Shown here: piece after piece, positions 36,518 through 47,137 of the stretch
Numbering within the stretch: position 1 is the first letter of the stretch
How the letters are laid out: each line of letters starts with the position of its first letter
NCBI RefSeq assembly: GCF_000720455.1
Contig: NZ_JOAK01000028.1
Span: 1 to 64,000, forward strand
DNA length: 64,000 nt
From: Streptomyces virginiae
GTDB taxonomy: Bacteria; Actinomycetota; Actinomycetes; Streptomycetales; Streptomycetaceae
Direction of reading: 5' to 3'
Position numbers and translations under genes: made by a program
Notes under the pieces: model-generated
What the model saw: the letters and a program-made list of their open reading frames with translations, nothing else
Told to the model about the DNA's origin: nothing
Databases searched by the model: none

Positions 36518-37003
36518 CTACGCGAGCGTGATGTTGCCGTCCGCCGCGACCGTGATCTTCTTCTCGGCCAGGCCCTTGGTGGCCGGTCCCTTGACCACCG
36601 CGCCGTCCGTGTCCTTGAACTCGCTGCCGTGGCAGGGGCAGTCGATGGTGCCGTCCGCCACCTTGTTCACCAGGCAGCCCTGGTGGGGGCAGACCGCCGT
36701 GAAGCAGCGGAAGGAGCCCTTCGTGGGCTGGGTGACGACGAGCTTCTCCTCCTTGAGGACCTTGCCGCCGCCCACGGGCACGTCCGCCGCCTTCGCGATG
36801 GACTTCCCGCCGCCGGCACCGCCCGCCGAGGGGGTGGCCGCCGGGGCGGACCCCGCTGGCGGGGTGGCGGCGTTCGGCTCGCCCGACGAGGTCTTCTCGC
36901 CGTCGCCGCCTCCGCTGCCGCAGGCGGTGAGCGCACCGCCGGCCAGGGCGGCCGCACCGGCCACCAGTACCTTGCGCCGGACGGTTTGCGTGGGGTCGCT
37001 CAT
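36518..37003 (-). CDS. Rieske [2Fe-2S] lipoprotein with Tat signal
   Basis: A 161-aa exported protein. The N-terminus has TVRRKVLVAG, a Tat-type twin-Arg signal, and the lipobox LTAC (Cys ~28), followed by a Gly/Ser/Ala-rich linker. The Rieske domain binds its cluster with CPHQGC and CPCHGSEF (two Cys and two His). It lacks the usual long membrane helix of bc1-complex Rieske proteins, so it is probably a stand-alone, membrane-anchored redox protein outside the cell. GAGGAGA precedes ATG 37003. Partner unknown. Confidence 0.9.
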   Translation of the reverse strand: MSDPTQTVRRKVLVAGAAALAGGALTACGSGGGDGEKTSSGEPNAATPPAGSAPAATPSAGGAGGGKSIAKAADVPVGGGKVLKEEKLVVTQPTKGSFRCFTAVCPHQGCLVNKVADGTIDCPCHGSEFKDTDGAVVKGPATKGLAEKKITVAADGNITLA

Positions 37004-37085
37004 CAGTCTCTCCTCGCTCTGTGGCCGGATCGGCGTGCAGCATCCTGGCCTGCGGCGGGCCTCGGGTGAAGCCCGCCGCGCCGTT

Positions 37086-37427
37086 TCACGGGCCCGGCTG
37101 CCACGGTGTCAGTGAGGCAGGTGTGCCGGGTGTGCGTACGACCTCCCACACGTGGATCACGGCGTCCCGGTTCAGCGGTCCGAAAACATGTGGGAATCGG
37201 CCACCGGAATCACCCTCCCGGCGGACCTCCGCGGTCAGCGCGTCCTCGTCGAGCTCGACCGCCAGCAGGGTTCCCGGCTGCGCGCGGTAGTGCGAGTCGA
37301 CGATGCCGAGCGCCGTCGCACGGTCCGCCGAACAGTGCACGAATCCCTCGGAGTCCAGCGAGGGCGGGGCGAACGGCAGCTCGGGCGCGGCGGTCCAGTC
37401 CGCGAGCGGGACGATGTGGAAGATCAT
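37086..37427 (-). CDS. DUF952 family protein
   Basis: A 113-aa protein with the DUF952 pattern: MIFHIVPLADW at the start, SLDSEGFVHCSADRA in the middle and a C-terminal FPHVFGPLNRDAVI. The fold is related to ADP-ribosyltransferase-like or PUA-like small domains in some classifications; function is unknown. A TAGAAC hexamer lies seven bases before the ATG and there is no Shine-Dalgarno. It is divergent from the DUF937 gene. Confidence 0.85.
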   Translation of the reverse strand: MIFHIVPLADWTAAPELPFAPPSLDSEGFVHCSADRATALGIVDSHYRAQPGTLLAVELDEDALTAEVRREGDSGGRFPHVFGPLNRDAVIHVWEVVRTPGTPASLTPWQPGP

Positions 37428-37564
37428 GACGATCGTTCTACCGCAAGGGGAGCGGGCCCGGGTGCCAGGTGGCGACCCCATCCGGTATGGGCGACATTGT
37501 CCGTGTCTCGAAGCCGGGTACGGCGCTGTCCGCGCGACCCGGCCCTCCTGCGAAAGGCATGACG

Positions 37565-38005
37565 ATGGCAGGTGACGACCTCGGCGGTCTCCTCGGAGGT
37601 CTTCTCGGCGGCGGCGGCCAGGGCGGTGGCGGCGGTGGCGGAGGCAACATCCTCGGCGCCCTGCTCGGCGCGCTCATGGGCGGCGGCGCCGGCGGAGCAC
37701 GGGCGGGCGGCGGCGCCGACAACCCGCTCGGCGGCCTCCTGGACATGCTGACCAAGTCCGGCCTGGCCGACCAGGCGCAGTCCTGGATCGGCACGGGCCA
37801 GAACCAGTCGGTCAGCGGCGCGCAGATCAGCGAGGCCCTGCCGGACGAGACCCTCCAGAAGGTCGCGGCCCAGACCGGCGTCTCCCCGGAGCAGGCCGCG
37901 GACGAGATCGCGCAGGCCCTGCCGGAGGCGGTCGACCAGCTGACACCGGGCGGAGAGATCCCCTCCGGTTCCCTGGAGGACATCATCAGGCAGCAGAAGC
38001 TCTGA
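37565..38005 (+). CDS. DUF937/YidB-like protein
   Basis: A 146-aa protein. It begins with a Gly/Leu-rich stretch (DDLGGLLGGLLGGGGQGG) and continues with NPLGGLLDMLTKSGLADQAQSWIG, typical of the YidB/DUF937 family, then EQAADEIAQALPEAVDQLTP. Function unknown; Gly-rich N-terminal part could be flexible. ATG 37565 has GAAAGG at 37552-37557; ATG 37559 is too near that site. A hairpin follows the stop. Confidence 0.85.
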   Translation: MAGDDLGGLLGGLLGGGGQGGGGGGGGNILGALLGALMGGGAGGARAGGGADNPLGGLLDMLTKSGLADQAQSWIGTGQNQSVSGAQISEALPDETLQKVAAQTGVSPEQAADEIAQALPEAVDQLTPGGEIPSGSLEDIIRQQKL

Positions 38006-38017
38006 AGGTTGCGCGGG

Positions 38018-38062
38018 CGAGGGCCCGGCCGCCGTCCCACTGGGCGGGCAGCCGGGCCCTCG
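38018..38062 (+). terminator. Hairpin terminator after the DUF937 gene
   Basis: CGAGGGCCCGGC (38018-38029) pairs with GCCGGGCCCTCG (38051-38062), with a 21-base GC-rich loop. It lies 12 bases after the stop. Confidence 0.7.
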
Positions 38063-38122
38063 CGGCGTACCGTCTGGCTACCCTGAGTCAGAACCTGTCG
38101 TCACGCACCCGTGGAGCGCCCC

Positions 38123-39211
38123 GTGAGAACCGCCGTCGTCATCGGAACCGGACTGATCGGCACCTCCGCGGCGCTCGCCCTGACAGCACGCGGGATCACC
38201 GTGCACCTCGCCGACCACGACCCCGACCGGGCCCGCACGGCCGCCGCCCTCGGGGCCGGCACCGACGAGCCCCCGCAGGAGCAGGTCGACCTCGCGATCG
38301 TCGCCGTACCGCCGGCCCACGTCGCCGCGACCCTGGCCGACCTGATAGGACGCGGTGCGGCGCGCGCCTACGTCGACGTGGCCAGCGTCAAGGGCGGGCC
38401 GCGGCGGGAACTGGCCGCGCTCGGCGTCGACGCCACCGCCTACATCGGCACGCACCCGATGGCGGGCAAGGAGCAGTCGGGGCCGCTCGCCGCGACGGCG
38501 GACCTCTTCGAGGGGCGGCCCTGGGTGCTCACCCCGACCCGGGACACCGACCACGAGGTGCTCAATCTCGCGCTGGAACTCGTCGCCCTGTCCCGGGCCG
38601 TGCCGGTGGTGATGGACGCGGACGCGCACGACCGGGCCGTGGCGCTCGTCTCGCACACCCCGCAGCTCGTCTCCAGCATGGTCGCCGCCCGCCTGGAGGA
38701 GGCCGACGAGACGGCCGTCCGGCTGTGCGGGCAGGGCATCCGCGACGTGACCCGGATCGCGGCCTCGGATCCGCGGATGTGGGTGGAGATCCTCTCGGCC
38801 AACCCGGGACCGGTCGCCGACGTCCTCGCCGGGATCGCCGCGGACCTGGAGGAGACCGTGGACGCGCTGCGCAGCCTCCAGTCCGCCGACGTCGAGAAGC
38901 GGCGCGGCGGAGCCGCGGGCATCGAGGACGTACTGCGCCGCGGGAACGCGGGCCGGGTGCGGGTCCCGGGCAAGCACGGAGCGGCGCCCACGGTCTACGA
39001 GACGGTGGCCGTGCTCATCAGCGACCAGCCGGGCGAGCTGGCACGTATCTTCGCCGACGCGGGCCGTGCCGGGGTCAACATCGAGGACGTGCGGATCGAG
39101 CACGCCACGGGCCAGCAGGCCGGTCTGGTCCAGCTCATGGTGGAGCCGAGGTCCGTGGCAGGGCTCACCGCCGAGCTGCGGGAACGGGGCTGGGCACTGC
39201 GCAGCCAGTAG
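38123..39211 (+). CDS. tyrA: Prephenate dehydrogenase with ACT domain
   Basis: A 362-aa enzyme of tyrosine synthesis. The NAD fold starts at once (MRTAVVIGTGLIGTSAALAL); YIGTHPMAGKEQSGP is the prephenate-site signature with the catalytic His. The C-terminal ~75 residues are an ACT regulatory domain (VAVLISDQPGELARIFADAGRAGVNIEDV), which would allow feedback by tyrosine. GTG 38123 has GGAG at 38113-38116; GTG 38111 is an in-frame alternative adding four residues. A hairpin separates it from cmk. Confidence 0.93.
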   Translation: MRTAVVIGTGLIGTSAALALTARGITVHLADHDPDRARTAAALGAGTDEPPQEQVDLAIVAVPPAHVAATLADLIGRGAARAYVDVASVKGGPRRELAALGVDATAYIGTHPMAGKEQSGPLAATADLFEGRPWVLTPTRDTDHEVLNLALELVALSRAVPVVMDADAHDRAVALVSHTPQLVSSMVAARLEEADETAVRLCGQGIRDVTRIAASDPRMWVEILSANPGPVADVLAGIAADLEETVDALRSLQSADVEKRRGGAAGIEDVLRRGNAGRVRVPGKHGAAPTVYETVAVLISDQPGELARIFADAGRAGVNIEDVRIEHATGQQAGLVQLMVEPRSVAGLTAELRERGWALRSQ

Positions 39212-39243
39212 CCGGAGAGCGCGGGCCCGGCCCGATCGGCAAT

Positions 39244-39281
39244 GCGCCCCTCCGGGGCCCGGTAACCTTGGAGAGGGGCGC
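39244..39281 (+). terminator. Hairpin between tyrA and cmk
   Basis: GCGCCCCTC (39244-39252) pairs with GAGGGGCGC (39273-39281), followed by TTTG. It lies 32 bases after the tyrA stop and 47 bases before cmk. Confidence 0.65.
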
Positions 39282-39328
39282 TTTGCCGCGCCCGGACACG
39301 TACGCGCAACCAGGAAGGTGCCCGCACC

Positions 39329-40036
39329 GTGGAAACCGCCGCTCCGTCCGCCGTGATCGTCGCCATCGACGGTCCCTCCGGCACGGGCAAGTCCAGCACC
39401 TCCAAGGCCGTGGCCGCCAAGCTCGGGCTGCGCTACCTGGACACCGGTGCCCAGTACCGGGCCATCACCTGGTGGATGATCTCCAACGGGGTCGACACCG
39501 ACGACGCGCAGGCCGTGGCGGTCGCCGCCGGCAAGCCCTCCATCGTGTCCGGCACCGACCCGGCCGCGCCCACCATCACCGTGGACGGCCTCGACGCCGC
39601 CGGCCCCATCCGGACCCAGGAGGTCACCTCCAAGGTCAGCGCCGTCAGCGCGGTCCCCGAGGTGCGCACGCTCATCACCGAGCTGCAGCGCTCCATCGCC
39701 GCCGAGGCGGCCCGGGACGCGGACGGGATCGTCGTCGAGGGCCGGGACATCGGCACCACCGTCCTGCCCGACGCCGACCTCAAGGTGTTCCTGACGGCCT
39801 CCGCCGAGGCGCGCGCCGCCCGGCGCAGCGGAGAGCTCCGCGGCAAGGAGGCCGCCGACCTCGCGGCCACCAAGGCGGCGCTGATCAAGCGCGACGCCGC
39901 CGACTCCGGCCGCAAGACCTCCCCGCTGGCCAAGGCCGACGACGCCGTCGAGGTGGACACCACCGAGCTCACGCTCGACCAGGTGATCGAGTGCGTCGTG
40001 ACGCTCGTCGAAGAGAAGCGGGCGGTCCGCACGTGA
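39329..40036 (+). CDS. cmk: Cytidylate kinase
   Basis: A 235-aa kinase phosphorylating CMP and dCMP. The P-loop is IDGPSGTGKSSTSK, followed by the family signature YLDTGAQYRAITWW, the VEGRDIGTTVLPDA motif and KADDAVEVDTTEL near the end. GTG 39329 has AGGAAGG at 39312-39318. It overlaps the acyltransferase gene by GTGA; cmk-plsC-der is a recurrent actinobacterial operon. Confidence 0.95.
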   Translation: METAAPSAVIVAIDGPSGTGKSSTSKAVAAKLGLRYLDTGAQYRAITWWMISNGVDTDDAQAVAVAAGKPSIVSGTDPAAPTITVDGLDAAGPIRTQEVTSKVSAVSAVPEVRTLITELQRSIAAEAARDADGIVVEGRDIGTTVLPDADLKVFLTASAEARAARRSGELRGKEAADLAATKAALIKRDAADSGRKTSPLAKADDAVEVDTTELTLDQVIECVVTLVEEKRAVRT

Positions 40037-40680
40037 GCCGAACGCCCTCCCTCAAGGGTGCGGCGGTCGGCAGGCGCATCGGCATCGGCCTCATGTACGG
40101 GCTGTGGAAGCCGCGCGTACTGGGCGCCTGGAAGGTGCCCGCCTCGGGCCCCGTCATCCTCGCCGTGAACCACACGCACAACATAGACGGCCCCATGGTG
40201 ATGGGCACCGCGCCCCGCCCCCTGCACTTCCTGATCAAGAAGGAAGCGTACGTGGGCCCGCTCGGCCCGTTCCTGGACGGCATCGGGCAGGTCAAGGTCG
40301 ACCGCTCCGGCGCCGACCGGGCGGCGATAGGCCGCGCCCTCGCCGTGCTCGACCAGGGCGGGGCCCTCGGGATATTCCCCGAGGGCCGCAGGGGAGAGGG
40401 CGACTTCGCCTCGCTGCGCGCGGGACTGGCGTACTTCGCGGTCCGCAGCGGCGCGCCCGTCGTGCCCGTCGCCGTCCTCGGCAGCGCCGAGGACCGCGGC
40501 AGGCTGATCCCGGGGCTGCCGCCCTTCAAGAGCCGGGTCGACGTCGTCTTCGGCTCGGCCTTCGACGCCGGGGACGGCAGTGGCCGTCGTACCCGTACCG
40601 CGCTGGACCAGGCCACCGTACGCATCCAGGACCGGCTGACCGCCCACCTGGCCGACGCCAAGCGCCTGACCGGGCGCTGA
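40033..40680 (+). CDS. 1-acyl-glycerol-3-phosphate acyltransferase family protein
   Basis: A 215-aa PlsC-type acyltransferase. NHTHNID carries the catalytic HX4D motif and IFPEGRRGEGD the second, phosphate-binding box. It would acylate lysophosphatidic acid or a related lipid at the membrane surface. The GTG start overlaps the cmk stop, so translation is coupled; der follows after 75 bases. The exact lipid substrate is not readable. Confidence 0.88.
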   Translation: MSRTPSLKGAAVGRRIGIGLMYGLWKPRVLGAWKVPASGPVILAVNHTHNIDGPMVMGTAPRPLHFLIKKEAYVGPLGPFLDGIGQVKVDRSGADRAAIGRALAVLDQGGALGIFPEGRRGEGDFASLRAGLAYFAVRSGAPVVPVAVLGSAEDRGRLIPGLPPFKSRVDVVFGSAFDAGDGSGRRTRTALDQATVRIQDRLTAHLADAKRLTGR

Positions 40681-40755
40681 GCGAGACTTGACCTAGTAGT
40701 GGAACCGCGCTGCGCGGGCACCACCGATCACCACGAACGACGAGGAACGGACTTC

Positions 40756-42219
40756 ATGAACGACCAGCACGACCACGGAGCACTTGGCGATGCCGAGTAC
40801 GCGGAGTTCATGGAGCTCGCCGCGGAAGAGGGTTTCGACCTCGAAGACGTCGAAGGTGCCATCGAGGAGGCGGGCCACGGCCCGCTGCCCGTCCTCGCCG
40901 TCGTGGGCCGGCCCAACGTCGGCAAGTCGACCCTGGTGAACCGCATCATCGGCCGCCGCGAGGCGGTCGTCGAGGACAAGCCCGGCGTCACCCGTGACCG
41001 CGTCACCTACGAGGCCGAGTGGGCCGGCCGGCGCTTCAAGGTCGTCGACACCGGCGGCTGGGAGCAGGACGTCCTCGGCATCGACGCGGCCGTCGCCGCC
41101 CAGGCCGAGTACGCCATCGAGACCGCCGACGCGGTCGTCTTCGTCGTCGACGCCAAGGTCGGCGCCACCGACAGCGACGAGGCCGTCGTCAAGCTGCTCC
41201 GCAAGGCCAAGAAGCCCGTCGTCCTGTGCGCCAACAAGGTCGACGGCCAGAGCGGCGAGTCCGACGCGGCGTCCCTGTGGTCGCTGGGCCTCGGCGTGCC
41301 GCACCCCGTCTCCTCGCTCCACGGCCGCGGCACCGGCGACATGCTCGACGCCGTCCTCGACGTCCTCCCGGAAGCCCCGGAGCAGACCTTCGGCGGCGCC
41401 GCGCCCGGCGGCCCGCGCCGCATCGCGCTGATCGGCCGCCCGAACGTCGGCAAGTCCTCGCTGCTGAACAAGGTCGCGAAGGAGAACCGGGTCGTCGTCA
41501 ACGAGCTGGCCGGCACCACCCGCGACCCGGTCGACGAGCTCATCGAGCTCGGCGGCGTCACCTGGAAGTTCGTCGACACCGCCGGCATCCGCAAGAAGGT
41601 CCACCTCCAGCAGGGCGCCGACTACTACGCCTCGCTGCGCACCGCCGCGGCCGTCGAGAAGGCGGAGGTGGCGGTCATCCTGATCGACACCACCGAGACC
41701 ATCAGCGTCCAGGACCAGCGCATCATCACCATGGCCGTCGAGGCCGGCCGCGCGATCGTGATCGCCTACAACAAGTGGGACGAGCTCGACGAGGAGCGCC
41801 GCTACTACCTCGAGCGCGAGATCGAGACCGAGATGCAGCAGGTCTCCTGGGCGCCGCGGGTGAACGTCTCGGCGCTCACCGGCCGTCACATGGAGAAGCT
41901 GGTCCCGGCGATCGAGACGGCCCTGGCGGGCTGGGAGACGCGCGTTCCCACCGGCCGGCTGAACGCCTTCCTCGGTGAGATCGTCGCCGCCCACCCGCAC
42001 CCGATCCGCGGCGGCAAGCAGCCCCGCATCCTGTTCGGTACCCAGGCGGGGAGCAAGCCGCCGCGGTTCGTCCTCTTCGCCTCCGGCTTCCTGGAGCACG
42101 GCTACCGGCGCTTCATCGAGCGCCGCCTGCGCGAGGAGTTCGGCTTCGAGGGCACCCCGATCCACATCTCGGTGCGGGTGCGCGAGAAGCGCGGCGCCCA
42201 GTACAAGAAGAAGAAGTAG
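40756..42219 (+). CDS. der: Ribosome-assembly GTPase Der (EngA)
   Basis: A 487-aa GTPase with two G domains in tandem: GRPNVGKST with VDTGGWEQD and NKVD in the first, GRPNVGKSS with DTAGIRKK and NKWD in the second, then a KH-like C-terminal domain ending in a basic tail of Lys. Der acts in assembly of the 50S subunit. An acidic extension of ~50 residues precedes G1, as in other actinobacteria. ATG 40756 has GAGGAA at 40742-40747. Its stop lies 13 bases from that of the convergent gene. Confidence 0.96.
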   Translation: MNDQHDHGALGDAEYAEFMELAAEEGFDLEDVEGAIEEAGHGPLPVLAVVGRPNVGKSTLVNRIIGRREAVVEDKPGVTRDRVTYEAEWAGRRFKVVDTGGWEQDVLGIDAAVAAQAEYAIETADAVVFVVDAKVGATDSDEAVVKLLRKAKKPVVLCANKVDGQSGESDAASLWSLGLGVPHPVSSLHGRGTGDMLDAVLDVLPEAPEQTFGGAAPGGPRRIALIGRPNVGKSSLLNKVAKENRVVVNELAGTTRDPVDELIELGGVTWKFVDTAGIRKKVHLQQGADYYASLRTAAAVEKAEVAVILIDTTETISVQDQRIITMAVEAGRAIVIAYNKWDELDEERRYYLEREIETEMQQVSWAPRVNVSALTGRHMEKLVPAIETALAGWETRVPTGRLNAFLGEIVAAHPHPIRGGKQPRILFGTQAGSKPPRFVLFASGFLEHGYRRFIERRLREEFGFEGTPIHISVRVREKRGAQYKKKK

Positions 42220-42232
42220 CGGCGGTCCGGGG

Positions 42233-42703
42233 TCAGTAGCCCCGGCGCGGAGCGGGCGGCAGGGCCGCCGGGATGTGCGTCATCCCGGTCTGGTGCTGCC
42301 GCCCGTCGGCGTATCCGGGGCTGCCCGCGTACGAGTAGGCGGGCTGGGTCTGGGGCTGCGACGGCGACTGGGCCTGCGAGGGGGACTGCGTCTGGGACGG
42401 GCTCTGCGGGCTGTAGGAGGGCTGCCAGCCGTCCATCCGCTGCCACGCCGAACCGCTCCAGCCGCCGCTGCCGTACGAGCCGACCGTGTAGCCGCCCCCG
42501 TACGAGAAGGCCGTGAACCCGAGGTCCTCCTCGCCCGTACGGTCGCCCGGCAGGGCCCGGAAGGCGCGCAGGTACTCCGAGTACAGCGTGTCGTAGATCG
42601 GGGTGTGCGAGACGGCCGGAGAGCTGTCCCGGTCCCGTACGGGACGCATGGCGGGGACGGTGCTCGGATAGGACGGGGCGCGGGAGGAGTCGTATGGATG
42701 CAC
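42233..42703 (-). CDS. Tyr/Ser/Gln/Pro-rich protein of unknown function
   Basis: A 156-aa protein not assigned to any family. Residues ~30-75 look partly folded (HTPIYDTLYSEYLRAFRALPGD). The rest is disordered, with GSYGSGGWSGSAW and a repeated Gln-Ser-Pro (QSPSQTQSPSQ) tract. The GTG start at 42703 has no clear ribosome-binding site. No membrane segment or signal peptide is seen. A surface-associated or scaffold role cannot be shown. Confidence 0.65.
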   Translation of the reverse strand: MHPYDSSRAPSYPSTVPAMRPVRDRDSSPAVSHTPIYDTLYSEYLRAFRALPGDRTGEEDLGFTAFSYGGGYTVGSYGSGGWSGSAWQRMDGWQPSYSPQSPSQTQSPSQAQSPSQPQTQPAYSYAGSPGYADGRQHQTGMTHIPAALPPAPRRGY

Positions 42704-42764
42704 GTATCAGCCAACGAAACGCGCGCTCTGCGGATGCGGGGTGACGGGGGAGGAAACACACATC

Positions 42765-42836
42765 GCCGGGGGTGTGCGGGACGGACCGCACACCCCCGGC
42801 GCACGCCGCCCGGCCCCCTCCGCGGGGGCCGGGCGG
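42765..42836 (-). terminator. Two tandem hairpins after the gene at 42857-43669
   Basis: A 15-bp perfect stem (42765-42779 with 42786-42800) and a 13-bp stem (42806-42818 with 42824-42836) follow the minus-strand stop at 42857. The double hairpin without U tract is typical of high-GC terminators. Confidence 0.75.
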
Positions 42837-42856
42837 CCGTTCGGTACCGGCTGGGA

Positions 42857-43669
42857 TCAGGCGCCGGGCGTCCCCGCCAGGGGCATCGCGGCGGCCACGA
42901 GCTTGCCCGCGGCGGCGGCCTTGTCCAGCGCGTCGCGCAGCAGGTCCTCGCGGGGCTGCTGGCCGATGGAGCCGACCGGGGCGGCGTAGATGAGCACGCG
43001 CTGGGTCTTCTGGACGGCGGCCCGCCAGCCGTCGGTGACCGACAGCGCCTGGTGCGCCTGCCACCAGGCGACCTGGCCGCCGCCCTCGGCGCCGGGCTGG
43101 AGCACGGCGTGCAGCTGCCCGGCCGCGAGCAGGACCGACCAGCCGCCGAGGAGGGTGGGGAGTTCGGCCGTGTCGGTCACCGGGATGAAGCCCTGCTCGA
43201 TCAGGAGCGGCAGGAAGTCGTCGCCGGGGCCGTCGCTGCCCGGGCGGGCGATGGGCGCGGTCGGCTCGACGACCAGGGCGGGGTGCAGCTCGCCGCCGAT
43301 CAGCACGAGGCCGCTGGTGATGCCGAGGACGGCCTGTCCGCCGGGCACGTTCTGCGGAGCGGCCGCGCCCGTGTCCTGCGCGGAGGCCGGGCTGTCGCCG
43401 GTGATGCTGCGGACCGCGCCCTGGAGCTGCTCCTCGGAGACGGAGACGACCTGCGAGGGGATGCAGGTGGCGTGGGCGAAGGCGAGGACGGCGGTCTCCT
43501 CGCCGACGAACAGCACCGTGCTGGTGCGGTCGTTCTCGGGGTCGCCCGGGGTGCGGCAGGAGGTGCAGTCGTAACTGCGCGGCGCGTCGTCGCCGACGAG
43601 CAGCCTGTCGGCTTCTTCGTCGCCGATCTCGGCACGTACCTCATCACTGACGTCGAGCATGCGCGGCAC
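42857..43669 (-). CDS. Protein of unknown function with CxxC motif
   Basis: A 270-aa soluble protein of no family I recognise. Near the N-terminus are SYDCTSCRTPGDPEND and, later, AFAHATCIPSQ, three Cys that could bind metal. The C-terminal half (DDFLPLLIEQGFIPV, WSVLLAAGQLHAVLQPG, QKTQRVLIYAAPVGSIG) looks like a mixed alpha/beta domain. GTG 43669 has GAGGAG six bases upstream; ATG 43660 is an alternative. It is single, with a double terminator behind it. Confidence 0.75.
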   Translation of the reverse strand: MPRMLDVSDEVRAEIGDEEADRLLVGDDAPRSYDCTSCRTPGDPENDRTSTVLFVGEETAVLAFAHATCIPSQVVSVSEEQLQGAVRSITGDSPASAQDTGAAAPQNVPGGQAVLGITSGLVLIGGELHPALVVEPTAPIARPGSDGPGDDFLPLLIEQGFIPVTDTAELPTLLGGWSVLLAAGQLHAVLQPGAEGGGQVAWWQAHQALSVTDGWRAAVQKTQRVLIYAAPVGSIGQQPREDLLRDALDKAAAAGKLVAAAMPLAGTPGA

Positions 43670-43955
43670 GGGGTGCTCCTCGGCATAGGTGCGGGTCCGG
43701 GAGGCTCCCGGCTCGCCGGGCACAACGCGGGAGCGGCGGCCGGGGTCACGCCATTTGAGGGAACGGATTCGAACCGGGCGCCCGGAAGGGTGAACCGTGC
43801 GACCGGAGCTTCGGTTTTGTGCCAACTGTTTTCTGGTTGTGCGCAGTTGGTGGCCGGGTGTGGCCGTTTCGGGGGGAGGGGGAGGTCGGCCGACCGGGTG
43901 GGGTGCGGTGCCCCGCCGCGTGGCGGGGCCCGGGCCGCCGTGGAGCGCTGCGTAG

Positions 43956-45071
<1,116 letters not shown>

Positions 45072-45840
45072 GCGGCGAAGCCGAGGCCTGCGGCGGAGCC
45101 GAAGCCTTGGCCTGCGGCCGTGCCGATTCGGCGCCCGGGCGCAGCCGAAGCCCGCGCCTGCGGCGAAGCCATGCCCTATGCCTGCGTCGAAGTCGAAGCC
45201 TGCGGCCGTGCCGATCCCCGCGCCTGCGGCCGTGCCGAACCCGTGCCGGTGGCGAACCCGGGTCCTGAAGGGTGAGCCCAAGTTGGTGCCTGCGGCTGTG
45301 TCGATTCGCCGCTGGGGCGGAACCGAAGCCTGCGCTCACGGCGAAGCCGGGCCCCGCGTCGGCGGCGGAGCCGAGGCCTGCGGCCGTGCTGAGCCCCGTG
45401 CCTGTGGCGAAGTCGGGTGCTGGAGGCTGAGCCCAAGTCGGTGCTTGCGGCCGTGCCGATTCGGGGCTGGGGTGCAGCCGGAAGCCCGCGCCTGCGGCGG
45501 AGCCGAAGCCTGCGGCCGTCCTGAGCCCCGTGCCTGTGGCGAAGTCGGGTGCTGGAGGCTGAGCCCAAGTCGGTGTCCTGCGGCCGTGCCGATTCGGGGC
45601 TGGGGTGCAGCCGGAAGCCCGCGCCTGCGGCGGAGGCGAAGCATGCGTTCGCGGCGGAGCCGGGCCCGTGCCTGCAGCGGAGCCGAAGCCTTGGCCTGCA
45701 GCCGTGCCGATTCGGGGCTGGGGGGGGAGCCGGAAGCCCGCGCCTGCGGCGGAGCCGGGATCGGGCTCGGGGCGGAGGTGGAGGGTGTGGGCGGGGCGGA
45801 GCCGCAGGCTTGGGGCTCCGCGGCCCTTCGTCGGGACCCG
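45072..45840 (+). repeat. Decayed downstream extension of the Pro/Lys repeat with ~132-bp higher-order units
   Basis: After the TAA the sequence keeps the repeat's vocabulary (GCGAAGCCG, CCCGTGCC, GCCTGCGGC) but no frame stays open with credible protein. Units of about 132 bases containing GTGAGCCCAAG or CTGAGCCCAAG and GATTCG are recognisable; near-identical copies begin at about 45376 and 45508, differing by a one-base insertion. Older copies lie at about 45241 and 45641. Confidence 0.75.
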
Positions 45841-45875
45841 GCGGAACGGCGGCCGGGCGCTGGCAGACTCGGGGG

Positions 45876-46844
45876 ATGCTCGAGACCTCCGCACGGCTGT
45901 TGCGCCTGCTGTCCCTGCTCCAGGCCCACCGCGAATGGACCGGCGCCGACCTCGCCGACCGCCTCGGCGTCACCGCCCGGACGGTCCGGCGCGACGTGGA
46001 CCGGCTGCGGGAGCTGGGGTACCCGGTGAACGCCAGTCCCGGGACCGGTGGCGGTTACCAGCTGGGAGCCGGGGCCGAACTGCCGCCGCTGCTGCTGGAC
46101 GACGACGAGGCCGTGGCCGTCGCCGTCGGGCTGCGGACCGCCGCGGGCAACGGGGTCGAGGGGATCGGGGAGGCCTCCGTACGGGCCCTCGCGAAGCTGG
46201 AGCAGGTTCTGCCGTCGCGCCTGCGCCGCAGGGTGTCCGCCCTCAACGACTTCACCGTGCCGATGCTGCGGGGGGCCCAGCGGTCCACCGTGGACGCCTC
46301 GGTCCTGACCGAACTGGCCGCGGTCTGCCGGGACGCCGAGCGGCTGCGCTTCGGGTACCGCGACCACGGCGGCAGCGTCAGCCGCCGCACTGTCGAACCG
46401 CACCGGCTCGTCTGCACGGAGCGGCGCTGGTACCTGGTCGCCTGGGACCTGGACCGCGAGGCGTGGCGCACCTTCCGCGCGGACCGGATCGAGCCCAGAC
46501 CGCCCCACGGACCGCGCTTCACCCCGCGCCCGCCACCCGCCGAGGACCTCGCCGCGTACGTCTCCGAAGGCGTGTCCCAGCGGGTCTACGCCGCCCGCGC
46601 GGTGGTCCGGCTGAAGATCTCCGAGCAGGAGGCGGCGCAGATCATCGGGCCGAGCGACGGAGTCCTGGAAGCGGTCGACGCGCACACCTGCCTGCTGCGC
46701 ACCGGGGCCGTGAACCTGGACGTTCTGGTGATTCACATCATGCTGCTCGGTTGTGAGTTCGAAGTGGTCGAGCCGCCCGGGCTCACCGATCGGATGAGGG
46801 ACCTGAGAGATCTGCTGGGGCGGGCCGTGGGGCCGGAGAAGTGA
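45876..46844 (+). CDS. WYL-domain transcriptional regulator (HTH + WYL)
   Basis: A 322-aa regulator. The N-terminal winged HTH (LADRLGVTARTVRRDVDRLRELGYPVNAS) is of the DeoR/HTH_11 kind. The WYL domain contains FGYRDHGGS, VEPHRLVCTERRWYLVAWD and WRTFRADRIE, which bind nucleic-acid-like ligands in related proteins. A WCX extension ends the protein. CAGACT ends six bases before ATG 45876 with no Shine-Dalgarno. Target genes are unknown; a bidirectional terminator follows. Confidence 0.9.
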   Translation: MLETSARLLRLLSLLQAHREWTGADLADRLGVTARTVRRDVDRLRELGYPVNASPGTGGGYQLGAGAELPPLLLDDDEAVAVAVGLRTAAGNGVEGIGEASVRALAKLEQVLPSRLRRRVSALNDFTVPMLRGAQRSTVDASVLTELAAVCRDAERLRFGYRDHGGSVSRRTVEPHRLVCTERRWYLVAWDLDREAWRTFRADRIEPRPPHGPRFTPRPPPAEDLAAYVSEGVSQRVYAARAVVRLKISEQEAAQIIGPSDGVLEAVDAHTCLLRTGAVNLDVLVIHIMLLGCEFEVVEPPGLTDRMRDLRDLLGRAVGPEK

Positions 46845-47058
46845 AGGAAATGTAGCGGACCTGAGGGGGATTCAGCTGGTCCGGTCCAGGCTGCCCGCGG
46901 AAATGCGCCGCGGCAATTCTGTGCTTCTCGACGGAAATTCGAATACGTCCGAACCCCGGGCGTGTCGCGCTCGGGAAAGCAATTGGCGACTGTAGATATT
47001 CTGTGACACAAGCGTGACCCGGGACGGACGAACGTCCGGGCGCGGCGCTGACGAACGC

Positions 47059-47095
47059 CGAAGGCGGGCCGGGTCGATGACCCGGCCCGCCTTCG
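47059..47095. terminator. Bidirectional terminator between WYL regulator and PAP2 genes
   Basis: A perfect 17-bp stem (47059-47075 with 47079-47095) has a three-base loop GAT. It lies between two convergent genes (stops at 46844 and 47138). The remaining 46845-47058 is AT-richer than its surroundings and shows no gene. Confidence 0.85.
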
Positions 47096-47137
47096 CGGTG
47101 CGGGGGTGGGTGGTGCGTACCGCCCCCGCCGTGGACG

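Noticed and set aside
36518..37003. Rieske protein as a subunit of the cytochrome bc1 complex
   Set aside because: It is only 161 aa with a Tat lipoprotein signal and no multi-helix membrane part, and no cytochrome genes are adjacent.
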